A model generated the notes under the pieces. That model searched no databases. It was given only the letters and a program-made list of their open reading frames with translations, and was not told the DNA's origin. Position numbers and translations under genes: made by a program. 64,000 nt of DNA, taken from assembly GCA_023078555.1 (NCBI GenBank), contig CM041198.1, forward strand, positions 2,654,800-2,718,799, read 5' to 3'. Source of the DNA: Ulva prolifera. Lineage: Eukaryota > Chlorophyta > Ulvophyceae > Ulvales > Ulvaceae. Positions 54,931 through 64,000 of the stretch are shown piece by piece. The first letter of the stretch is position 1. The number at the start of each line of letters is the position of its first letter.

Positions 54931-57704
54931 GGGAGGCAACGGCGGCGGCGGGGGAGGCAACGGCGACGGCGACGGCGGCGACGGCGACGGGGGGGGCCAC
55001 AATGGCGATGGCTGGGACAATGGAGCGGGTCAGGATGGCAACGACGACGGTGGGGCTGCACCCGTGGTCGGGCCTGCCGTGCGCTCCATGCATGCATGGC
55101 CCGAGATTCCAAACCGGGTGTACGAAGACGCGCGCGCCCCCGCCCAGACGGCAGCGCTGCTGGAGCGCGCTCTGGACGAGGACGGTGCCCCCCTGCGGTA
55201 CTACGCCACAGTGGCCGACCACCCCCACAGCACGACCCCCGACAAAGAGGTCGTGCCGATCACTGGCTGGGTGCGCTCCGTGCACACATGCATCGCTCGC
55301 TGCGGTGCCGTCATTGTCAACTGATCGGGTGAGTCGAGTCTGTCTCACAGGCATGCACTCTGTGCAGGACCTGTACAACCTCGCGCAGCCATCGGGTGGC
55401 GCGGCGAACGTCGTGGTGTTGCTCGGCCCCCCCGGCAGCGGCAAGTCGGGTCTCGTCGTGGACGCGATCGCGGCCGCGACGGCAGGCTCCCCGTTCCGCG
55501 CGGCGACTCAGCGGGACGCCACGGCCCCCCCCCTCGCCCCGGCTTTCGCCCCCGACCAGGTCGCCCTGATGGTGCACAAGGCGCTGATGAGGTTCAGCCT
55601 GGGCTTCCCCACGGTCACCCTCGCGACCGGCATGAAAGCCGTCGACTGGCGATTCGGGCAGCCGTCGGCGTTCACCGCACCGGCGGCCGCCGCCATCGCG
55701 CGACGCCGCCTGCACGTCCTCGACGAGGTGCAGGCCATGCTGCCGTTCCTCGGGCAGTACCTGCACCGCCTGCGCAGCGCCCACGGCGCCGTGCGCCAGA
55801 ACGTCACCCACGCGGAGCTGCGGCGCGCGTGCGCCCACATCCTGTCGCTCGACCCGCAGCAGAGCCCCTGCCGGGAGCACGGCGTGCAGAGGGTGGACGC
55901 CACCGGTCGGGTCCACATGCGCGACACCTCCGTCGTCATGCCGTGGACCCGGCTCATGCGCGAGTTCGGGCTCCCCAGCGCGGACGTGCACTACCACTTC
56001 GTGGTGCTGCACGGCCAGTACCGCATGGCCGGACTGCTGTACCGCCTGCTGCACGACGCGTACGCCCCCCACCTGTGCATGCGATCCGCGGCCCTGAACA
56101 CGCACGTGTCAATCCCCCCCCCCCTCATGCAAGCGTGACATGCATCTCCACAGCATGCCTGCCGCTCCGTGCGACGTATCGCGGCGAACCTGCCTCACAG
56201 CACCCGGCACGTGCGCAGGACGCCCGCGGATATCGTCAAGATGGGCAGGCGACGCGTCGACATCAGGTACAGCAACCTGTTCATCTCCTACTTCCCGCCC
56301 GACCTCGACCGGGCGCCGGCGGACGCGCGGGCCGTCATCAAGGGGATCGGATACGGGGACCCCGAGGGCGGCGTGAATGCGGCGTACCAGTGGAACAACG
56401 GGCGCACGGCCCTGCAGGACCTCGCGACGCTGGTCATCACCGCGACCAAGAGCGAAGCGAAGGAGGTCCTGGCGCTGCTCCGCGCCCGCGAGGACTACGA
56501 CGCTTTCATGGAGGCAGGCCGCAGGGCCCTGCAGCAGGAGGCGCACGAGGACGCCGAGGGCAGGCGGGACCTGCTGCGCAGCGTCGGGCGGCACGAGGAG
56601 GCTGACGCCGTTCAGGAGGAGGTGCCGATGACGAAAGGCACATACGCGGCGAGCGAGGCGTACATCTTCCAGTGAGCCCCCCCCCCCCCCCCCCCCCCCT
56701 GGACTGACCCACTGTGCCTACGTGTCAAGGGCCGTCGCCATGGACTGCGAGGCAGGGGCGCCGACATGTGCGCTGTGCCCACAAACTCAGCCCTCACATC
56801 TTGGCGCTGCAGGGCCGGCGACGAGCAGGGGCAGAAGACCGTCGACCACCTGGAGGACATGACGTGGGGCTCCTGGAAGGAGATGGACGTCGAGTGCGGG
56901 GAGCAGCTGCTGCTGTCGACGGGCCTCGACACCAAGCACCCGACCGGCTCCAAGTGCGTCACATGCAGGTTCGAGTGGATCTCGATCGCGCGCGTGAGAC
57001 AGAAGACCATGGGCGCGTTCAAGGTGTTCATGCGTGATGCGGCCGAGCGCGACCTCGCGTGGACCCGGGTGTGCCACTCGTTCGCGGGGCCCGACGGCCT
57101 CGTCGGCGCCGCCAAGGCCGAGACGATCGTGGCGCGCGTGCTGGACCACTTCCTGCAGGCGCACGCCACAGACGGCCGCGTGCCGGTGCCGACGTGCTGC
57201 GTGCAGCTGCTGTCGGGGGGGGTCGCGAACGAGAAGCAGGTGTTCCCCGCCATCGAGACCGTCACCGACAGCGAGGACCGCCTCGTGGCGTGCCGGGCGA
57301 TGATGCCGCTGGTGCCCTCGGGCGTGCGAACCGCCAACGCCGTCCTCAGCGCGACGCTGACGCGCCAGCGCGTCGTCGTGCACTGCACCCGGGTGGGGGA
57401 CGTGCTGCAGGAGCACGACGCGCACGCGGCGCCGCTGTACGTCGCGCTGACACGCGTGCTGACCATCTCGCGCATCGCGTTCACGCACGAAACCGAGTGG
57501 CATGACAACATCATGAAGGCACGCGCGCCCTTTCAGGACCTCGCGGCCCGGGTGCGTGAGTGGTCACAGGGGCAGGATTTCTGCCGCATGTACCACTGCC
57601 AAAGCCGCGGCTACGACGGCAATGCGTCGATGCCGCGGGACTCTGACGAGTTCGACACCGTCGCGCATCACCAGAAGCTGATGCGCTTCTTCGGCCCCGC
57701 GTAG
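50230..57704 (+). CDS. Cys-module / Gly-rich / PIF1-like helicase giant protein
   Basis: Exons predicted: about 50230-50297 (start unresolved), 50636-52508, 52658-52875, 53108-55270, 55368-56107, 56201-56671 and 56813-57704. Every proposed junction agrees in phase, giving about 2,119 codons from 50636. Fingers of the form C-x4-C...C-x2-H (CDVEGC, CCVEGC, CRVHGC, CSADGC) alternate with C-x2-C...C-x2-C ribbons (CCICSSC, WCDNCKGW, YCRRCQGM, WTCPECHCEK). A helical segment at about 53.6-53.9 kb resembles a cyclin box. A Gly-dominated linker precedes the helicase. The helicase has Walker A LLGPPGSGKSGLVVDAI, Walker B LHVLDEVQAM, HGQYRMAGLLYRLLHDAY, and near the C terminus LYVALTRVLTISRIAF, the SF1 PIF1/UvrD-like final motif. 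The stop is TAG at 57702. It was probably active in DNA or RNA unwinding; its cellular role is unknown. The donor of the 53108 exon and the intron at 56108 are the least certain junctions. Confidence 0.65.
50636..52508 (+). other. Alternating finger/ribbon module array (exon)
   Basis: Four ribbons (starting near 50667, 51070, 51559 and 51933) alternate with four fingers (near 50940, 51448, 51813 and 52358). The finger C-x3-G-C ... C-x2-H resembles the short WRKY19-type zinc fingers of plants and oomycetes. The ribbon resembles C-x2-C-x3-K-x4-F...C-x2-C cassettes. Acidic, possibly SUMO-interacting stretches (DDDCVMVDD, VVCFGDSDTDPDD) lie near the end. Unit 1 lacks exactly one finger and ribbon, so modules are gained or lost as units. 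Confidence 0.7.
54529..55010 (+). repeat. Ala/Gly/Gln repeat and poly-Gly linker
   Basis: It first encodes degenerate AQGAxGGxAQAAxGG repeats with a 12-codon feel. It then becomes a run dominated by Gly, with scattered Asn, His, Arg and Asp. Being (GGC)n it leaves all six frames open, which explains the long opposing frames here. It forms the linker between the N-terminal modules and the helicase. Confidence 0.85.
56677..56699. repeat. Poly-C homopolymer inside a helicase intron
   Basis: Twenty-three C lie four bases after the donor CCA|GTGAG (56672). The intron runs 56672-56812 and its phases agree, so the C run has no coding effect. Confidence 0.85.
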
Positions 57705-59540
57705 CTGCGGGCCGTGTGGTGGATCGTGTACAACAGTGTGGTTCCTGTGGTTGTTTGAGTGCCTGGTGGATCGTGTACACCAGTGTGGTTGCTGTGGTCG
57801 TCTGAGTGCCCGTGGCGCGACGGGCTGAGACACGTGGCGGACAGACCCGCCTGATTCTTAGGTGTGTAGTTTCGTGTGTGTTGTTTTCCGTGTGTGTAAG
57901 CCCCGAGGGGATGGTTCACATCAGGTCATGCAGCCTGCTTGCGACACACCGACGCGGTACCTGCTCAGGGAAGAGGGATGTCTGCTACGTGTCACTGGCC
58001 CTCCGAATGTGACAGGTACACGTCGTGGGTGGTTCTGGGTGAGGGTGACACTGGCCTGTACGATCGTGCCTTCTGCTTGCGATACACAATCGGCGCCTGT
58101 TTCGAGAAGACACGACATAGATATAGATCTGCTACGGACCACCGGGCCTGTGAGATTGGTCAGGGCTGCGCGTGTAAGGCTGCGTGTGAGCCTGATCAAA
58201 CTCCCCGCGGGCGTTCGTGCGTGCAGCTGTGAGAGAGGGGCGACAATTTCATCACACACGCTCTCTGCTGTGCGATCGTGCCGTCACACGTGCAGCAGTA
58301 GGACGACGTACCGCAACAGCGCGTGCTCCTGCAAGCCCTCGTCCGCTGCGCCCCAGCTGCGAGCTGCTACAGCTGGGGCGCGTCCGGATGTCCCCAGAAT
58401 CATTCATAAGACACCCCAGCTACGACCCGCGTCGCCGCCTGTGCCCAGGCTGCGTGCTGCTGCTGGGCGGTTCGCTGCGGCTGGGTGTAAGACGCCCGAC
58501 CTATTCGTGACGTACGACTTACATTGTATTCGACACTGGGTATCTTTCGTCTGATATGAAACCTTTTTGCAGATCGTGTCGACGGCTCCTGCTGCAAAAC
58601 CAGCACTGCCATGCTTCGCACACGTCCGCCTGCTGCTCACCGCCGACCACGATCCAGGTCTGAGAGACTGTTTGAGAGATCGGGCTATAGACTGTCTTAT
58701 ATAGCATGTACACGACAGGTGCCCTGTGGCACCCGCGTGTGGGGGTCCGGCATTGGCGGGCGTTCCACAGGCGTGGCTCTGGGGGAGCTCCACCAGCTTC
58801 GACCCGCGGGTCCCCTGTTGATCCTGACGCGGACCCGAATCAGCGGAGATACACATTAGGACGTCTTATGAATCCTCGTGAGACAATATCAGGCGGGTCC
58901 GCTGCTCTTACATGGGCGGGTCGCTGCGGCACTGAATAAGACGCCCGGGGCCGTCTCTGACTTCACCGATTCGTGAAGTGCAATTCGTATCTTGTACTCG
59001 ACACTGGGTACCTTCCGTCCATGATAAAACCTGTCGCAGATCGTGTCGACGGCTCCTGCTGCAAAACCAGCACTGCCATGCTTCGCAGCGTCCGCCTGCT
59101 GCTCACCGCCGACCACGTTTAAGGTTTGAGATGCATGTGCACGAAACATAAACATACATCGTCTCGTCTCTGCCACACTGTCTTATACAAATCGTCTCGT
59201 AGTGTGGTACGCTCGCGCCCGGCCTCGGAGGTGTCCACGGGGGTTCGTCTCTTTCCAGCCTGGACAGCGAGCGCCTGGACGGTGACACGGAACGGCGGGC
59301 GACCCCACTTGGCACGCAGTTCATCTGTTTCATACCGTCGTCGTCTCGCCTCTGCCACACTCTTATATGCTGCACAACAAGCGCTGCCAGGCTTCGTACA
59401 CGTCCGCCTGGTGCTCACCGCCGACCAAAACGCCGCCGACCAAAACGCCGCCGACCGGCTTCCCCCGGCCCCGCCCGCCAAAACCCAAAACCCCCGACCA
59501 CCCGCAGGCCGGGGGTCCGCAAAAGAAGTCTCCGGGCTGT
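57705..59540. repeat. Non-coding tail of unit 2
   Basis: It is homologous to the tail of unit 1. It contains gtggatcgtgtacaacag-type short repeats at the start (57718 and 57765) and a hairpin with perfect 11-base arms (58348-58358 and 58371-58381). Three copies of the 125-base block lie at 58528, 58992 and about 59370; the last is partial. The end is shared with unit 1: gcaaaagaagtctccgggc. No reading frame is convincing. Confidence 0.75.
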
Positions 59541-59558
59541 CTCCGGGTCGGCTTATAG

Positions 59559-59565
59559 AAAAAAA
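59559..59565 (-). terminator. RNA polymerase III terminator
   Basis: Seven A on the plus strand (T7 on the transcribed sense) lie three bases after the tRNA discriminator, the usual Pol III stop. Confidence 0.85.
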
Positions 59566-59567
59566 TG

Positions 59568-59659
59568 TGGACTTGGGAGGGTTCGAACCCCCGACTTCCC
59601 GCATACTTGCAGGTCTTCACCGTTGCGAAGCGGACACGCTACCACTGCGTCACAAGCCC
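59568..59659 (-). tRNA. trnA-CGC: tRNA-Ala(CGC) with a 20-base intron
   Basis: Minus strand. The 7-bp acceptor stem GGGCTTG/CAAGTCC contains the G3:U70 wobble pair, the main identity mark of tRNA-Ala, and A73 follows. The D stem is ACGC/GCGT with AGTGGTA. The anticodon stem is TCCGC/GCGGG. The T arm is GGGGG-TTCGAAC-CCTCC. The 27-base anticodon loop resolves to TTCGCAT if a 20-base intron (59604-59623) is removed at the canonical position after base 37, giving anticodon CGC. A T7 terminator follows. CCA is not encoded. Confidence 0.9.
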
Positions 59660-62600
59660 TGTTTGATGAACACGTGATCTCAAATACAATATATAAACAC
59701 ACAACATTGATACGACGAAAGGTCCTTACACAGCGCGCCAGTCTGTCTCTGAGTATGCTGTCGGGGGCTGCAATCATATCCCTACAAAGTCTCGGAAAAT
59801 TCATGATTGAATTCTGCGGTGAAGCTCCCTCATGAACAGGGGCGGCGCCTGGTGGATCTGCGCTCACTATATGAACCAGAGCTGCGACCACATTGCTCTG
59901 GGCAATTGATATGCGGACGACGCTGGTATGATAACTTCTACACAGCGGTGGCTTTGTGGACTAGGCATGAGCTATCTGTCCATCTCACATGGGTGAACCG
60001 TGCTGGAGTATGATATCAATGATTGTATAACAGACCCTGCCTCAATCAATCGATTTCGAAATTGAATTCAGTAGAACATCTTGTTTACTACAGATTAACA
60101 CAGCTGTGTGTGTTCTGCTCGACTTCAGTTCAGCGCTGCTTGATTAGTGCCAATTGTTGCATGATCGTGTTGGTTCTGATCATGCACATGTGCGTCAAAC
60201 CATCAACACCCACTTCGAGTTGGCTGTCATATAGTCCATGGAATTTAGAAAGACTAGAATCGGTTGCAGTTGGAGTGCCGGATGTTTGATGTGCATACAC
60301 ATTCTGGAGGCAGCTGCACATATGGCATGCCCGATGAAGTATCTCTCACCATTGATGCTGATCATGAGCATTTGGCAGCCTATGTCGAGGTGTTGTCCGA
60401 AGATCTTTGAGCAATCCCGAGACAAGAGGGCAAACATCTCGCGACGGCGACATTATCACTGCTGGCATCTGACATTATCACTGACATTATTATCTGACAT
60501 TTATCTGACATACTGACATGATTATCTGACATTATCACTGCGGGCATCAGTGCGATGTCGGTCTACTTGCCAGATCCGAGACAGGGGCTGCCACAATCTT
60601 CCACAGAGTCACTACTGGCTGTGCTGGAATGTGAGCACCGACACTGGCACGCGCACGCCAACAACGTCAGGGCCACCGGTCAGCATCGCTGTACGTCCTG
60701 CCTTAGCCTGCACTTATTGTATCCCGGAAAGACGACTTCCCGGACGATCTCACCTGGCCTTCCACGTACAAGAACATGCCTACTCACATCCCATACTCAG
60801 CTCAGCTGAGCAAATCATCCATGGTTGACACGGCAGGCTTTGCATGTCAGCAACGAGCGCTCGGTGCAAAGATTTATTTGCAGTACCACAAACGGCACGC
60901 GTGGAGGGTGTGCGCAATTCATATTGCAGTGTGAGTACAGAAAGCTGGAATGAGGGCGGGGCATGCAGAGGACGCACAGCACACCTGTACAGGGGTCTCG
61001 AGAGTGAGCTGCACCACGTGCGCATCTGTAGCAGTTGCGCGTCAGCCAAGGTGGCACACGCTGCGCCCGGCCCGACTGTGATGCCCAGGCAAGCCAGCAG
61101 TACTAGCACTAGCTGGCTAGTGACACGGGGGCCCCCGACGACGCGGCACGCACCTCCAGCCACCAGCGGCCGAAATAAACTTGACTGATGTGCCTTGGAT
61201 CAGCGCGATGTGCTCTGCGCCATGACCATGCTTGCAGGGGAATTGCCATACTGCGACGTGCGTGGGATGCTGAGCGATGGACGGGGGGAGGGGGGCCGCA
61301 CTTGGTGGAGATGCTGGAACACGGCGCTGAGCCATGGTGGGTTCGAGTTTTCCACATCCGCTGGGGGCGCAGCATGCACGTTGACGTGGGGATTTGCACG
61401 CTCGCAATAACGCCCGTGCAGCGGAGGCTGCTGAGCATTGAATTCTTAAGTGCATTGACTGGGGCGAGGTCGCTGGCAAGCCGGTGAATTTCGTGCCGTA
61501 CGCCATTCTGACTTCATGCCGAATGCTATTCAGTCGCGCGGGAAGGTCGGGCCGAGAGCAGAGAAGCACATCCAGGATCGAGAGACACAATTGCGTCGTG
61601 CGGCAGGGTGCCTGGGTCGGGATATGCGATGGATGCGTGCAAATCAATCCTGTGTTCCAGGAGTGAGGTGCTGATAGAGTGCTCAGACATTTTCGTTGCC
61701 CTGTCGTCTGGGGACCATTTCACCCCTGGCTGCGATGAGCCAGTTGAAGAGGTTGAAGTGCTCTGATCCAACAGTGCCGCTAGCAGCTGTGCCGAGGACA
61801 TTGATCTGCCGAGCTCTGCCCTGAGATGGCATCTGTTGCTGTCAGCCTGAGATGGTTTTGGTTGCTCTGAGCCTGTGTGCTACGTAGGTCCTATTTTGAG
61901 TGATCGCGACTGCGACACAATCTCTATTGGTGTCGGTGTTCTGCCACGCCATGCGTCAAGAACGTGTGGTCTGAGTCGCAACACATGGCCTAGCGTGATA
62001 ATTCCACGTACACAAGTTCCCCTGTTGTGCTGAAGCCTCTCATGGAGGTGGGCTCAAGCTAACAGGAACATGATCGGACGCGACATGTCATCAGTTACGG
62101 CGTGAAACGCATGGGATAATCTGGAGCATATTAAACGGCAAGGCACTCACGTCTGCACCCCAAGCCTACGTTGTCCGATTTGAAGATGCACCAGAGCACA
62201 AGCTCTGCCTCTGCTGGCTGAGTTTTCCGGTAGAACCAAGTTCAGCATGTTACAACAGTATGCAAGCATGCAATCAGGAGCCGGGGAAATAAAACTGAAG
62301 GCGACATGGGAACCGTTCGTCCTTCATATGGAGCCCTGATCAGTCGACCCTGTTCAGTTTGGCCAACGACCGATAGGCAGCAGTAGGTCTACGTGAATTG
62401 TGTCGACCCCGGGGCTGGCATGGTCATAAGCATTGGGAAGTTAACAATTGCCACAAATTGTCAACCTGCCACGATGCAGGAGGTGTGCGGACCATTGGCT
62501 GTGTGCATGGAGCGGCCCTTCCCCATTTCGCGCCTGCGTTCCGAATATTTGACATCGCAATTGATACTTACTACCTGAGCAAAGATAGAGTTTCATGGCA

Positions 62601-64000
62601 TAACAAAGCCAGCGCGGGACGCCCGTGTGGGTGCACACATCTGATGGTCACCTGGCATTTATGAATGCTTTTCATTGTTTGTGTATGCTTCTTGCCAAAA
62701 TCTGTGCACCACCTGGCGATCTACATGACAGCCCCAGGGCCCCTATGCTCGGAGTTACACAGCAGATTAAATGCTGCGTAGTGACTTGTGAGTGAGCGTT
62801 TGGCTGGAAATCTAGGCTGCGCTGCACACCGACCACATCTTCACTGCAACAAGCACACTACAGCAAAACCAAGATAACAGGCACGCTGACAGTGCAGCCA
62901 GAATGTACATTAGCGTAGATGGAGAGACTTGTCTATGCTACACTGATTGCCTGGTTGGGAGGAGGGGGGTGCCGCACGGGAAGATGGTGGATCGTGAAGA
63001 TGAGCACCAAAACGCATCTATCCAGTCCACGGTATCGCTTCAGCTACATTTCATGATCCAGTCGCGACAAGCAAGCGTCGGCGAATGTAAGTGCACACGC
63101 TATGCTGAAGAGCACAGACTGCTTGTGTGCAGTGCGACCGAACTGACAGAAGACACAAGAAGCGGACATGATCACAAATACATGAGTACCGTACAGGAAA
63201 TAATAACGAGAGTTTGGGCGATCATGGCCACTAGGCACCGCGATGGACGTGCCCGAAACAATGTTCACAACGCCGATGCCCCAGACGAAACGTCGACACT
63301 CGACGACCATCAGGTTTAAAGCCAAGTGAGGTCAAACGCTGGAGTCTTGTCCACTGTTGTGGAGATAGTTCATCGTGTTCTCACTTCGCATGTCTGGCGA
63401 GGGGCATCGCAGTGTAGATCCCGTCAACCCTTCTGGCCATTCCTGCATTATCCTGCTCGACGTGCGACGACCGGTGCACTGCTATTCGTAGATTCCTGAT
63501 CGCAGGCATGCATCTAGTGTGCTCCGGCAGAAAGGCAACATACACACAAAAAAGTTCATCACCGTTGCAGCTGCATCTTGGTCCTGTTGCCTAAGGGCAC
63601 TTTGTCGCAGTCAAATGGTATAGTCGACATATAGGGGTCCCATCACTGCATCGCCAATATCCCACATCTTAATGTTTTACAATATGGCCATAGTTCAGCT
63701 GAAGGTGTGGAGAAACGTTGATCTGAGGCAATTTGACAGAACAAACCGGAGCGCTGTTATGAAAGGGCCTGCATAGCTCCTCCATGTGCAGGGTCCCTGT
63801 CCCGATTGATGACTTCCTGCATGGTCTCAAGTAAGGCAGACACACATGTGGGATCTCAGACCACGCAGGAGAACAAGGCGCCAACAAAAAGAAATTGATA
63901 AAGCAGCACGGATTTTCGGGACAGCATGACTGCATCAGCAGTCCATGTGCTTCCCGCTGGCCTGCCCAGATTCAATCGTGCGTGACCGATGGCACATTTC
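59660..64000. other. No supported gene
   Basis: Frames are short. Two plus-strand blocks have Cys/His clusters (CEHRHWHAHAN ... CTSC near 60630; HHVRICSSCAS near 61012) and could be exons of an unknown zinc-binding protein, but no chain could be built. A short repeat lies at 60463-60540. The rest to the window end shows no motif, repeat or RNA gene. Confidence 0.4.
60463..60540. repeat. ctgacattatc microsatellite-like repeat
   Basis: Six to seven imperfect copies of ctgacattatc / ctgacat follow each other with variable spacing. Low-complexity and non-coding. Confidence 0.75.

Noticed and set aside
54507..55112. Long Arg-, Pro- and Ala-rich frames on both strands
   Set aside because: They are (GGC)n read in other phases; the Gly-rich plus-strand frame is the one continuous with motif-bearing exons.
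50230..57704. Helitron interpretation of the helicase gene
   Set aside because: No HUH Rep motif with catalytic tyrosines was seen, and no TC...CTRR ends with a hairpin could be matched to the unit borders.
59568..59659. Class II tRNA (Ser/Leu) reading of the same sequence
   Set aside because: The extra bases lie in the anticodon loop, not the variable arm, and the G3:U70 pair with A73 fits tRNA-Ala.

Overview
The window reads as nuclear DNA of a photosynthetic eukaryote, most likely a green alga (inference). Both recognisable host genes are plastid/plant-lineage types split by many GT-AG introns. One is an independent phosphoglycerate mutase in nine exons. The other is a divergently transcribed CPP1-like (DUF3353) chloroplast membrane protein with a transit-peptide-like N terminus. 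An intron-bearing tRNA-Ala is also present. No rRNA, operon, CRISPR array or prokaryotic signal was seen.

Layout. 1-6.9 kb: no supported gene; a hairpin, a 137-bp tandem repeat, a poly-G run. 6.9-9.58 kb: gag-like reading frames of an old retroelement. 9.58-16.14 kb: a nearly complete Ty1/copia retrotransposon with two LTRs, one nonsense codon and a clipped 3' LTR. 16.15-18.28 kb: a minus-strand unknown multi-exon gene, frameshifted near its start, head to head with a tnp2-type (CACTA/EnSpm) transposase at 18.65-23.11 kb. An exact 344-bp-period tandem array follows (23.15-24.97 kb). 25.3-33.5 kb: an accessory region with an unknown ORF containing a perfect palindrome, a 297-bp inverted duplication beside a 40-G tract, and a relic of the Cys-module/helicase family described next. 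35.2-44.75 kb: the CPP1-like and phosphoglycerate mutase genes, back to back. 46.56-59.54 kb: two tandem units of a large element. 59.57 kb: tRNA-Ala. 59.7-64 kb: nothing supported beyond a short repeat.

The most interesting system is the 46.5-59.5 kb array. The full unit carries one predicted gene of about 2,100 codons whose exon junctions agree in phase. In order it has alternating C-x4-C...C-x2-H fingers and C-x2-C...C-x2-C ribbons, a possible cyclin-like helical segment, a very Gly-rich linker, and a divergent PIF1-like (SF1) helicase. The first unit is an internally deleted, micro-inverted derivative, and a third diverged, deleted copy lies at 31.8-33.45 kb. The two units are separated by tail sequence that contains an interstitial (TTAGGGG)n telomere-like tract. 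A subtelomeric or telomere-linked helicase element is the working hypothesis; it resembles fungal TLH and yeast Y' helicases by analogy only. No Helitron Rep motif was found.

Repeated traces of DNA rearrangement (hairpins, the 297-bp fold-back, the micro-inversion, microhomology deletions, long G/C runs) suggest an unstable, repeat-driven accessory landscape around a small housekeeping core.
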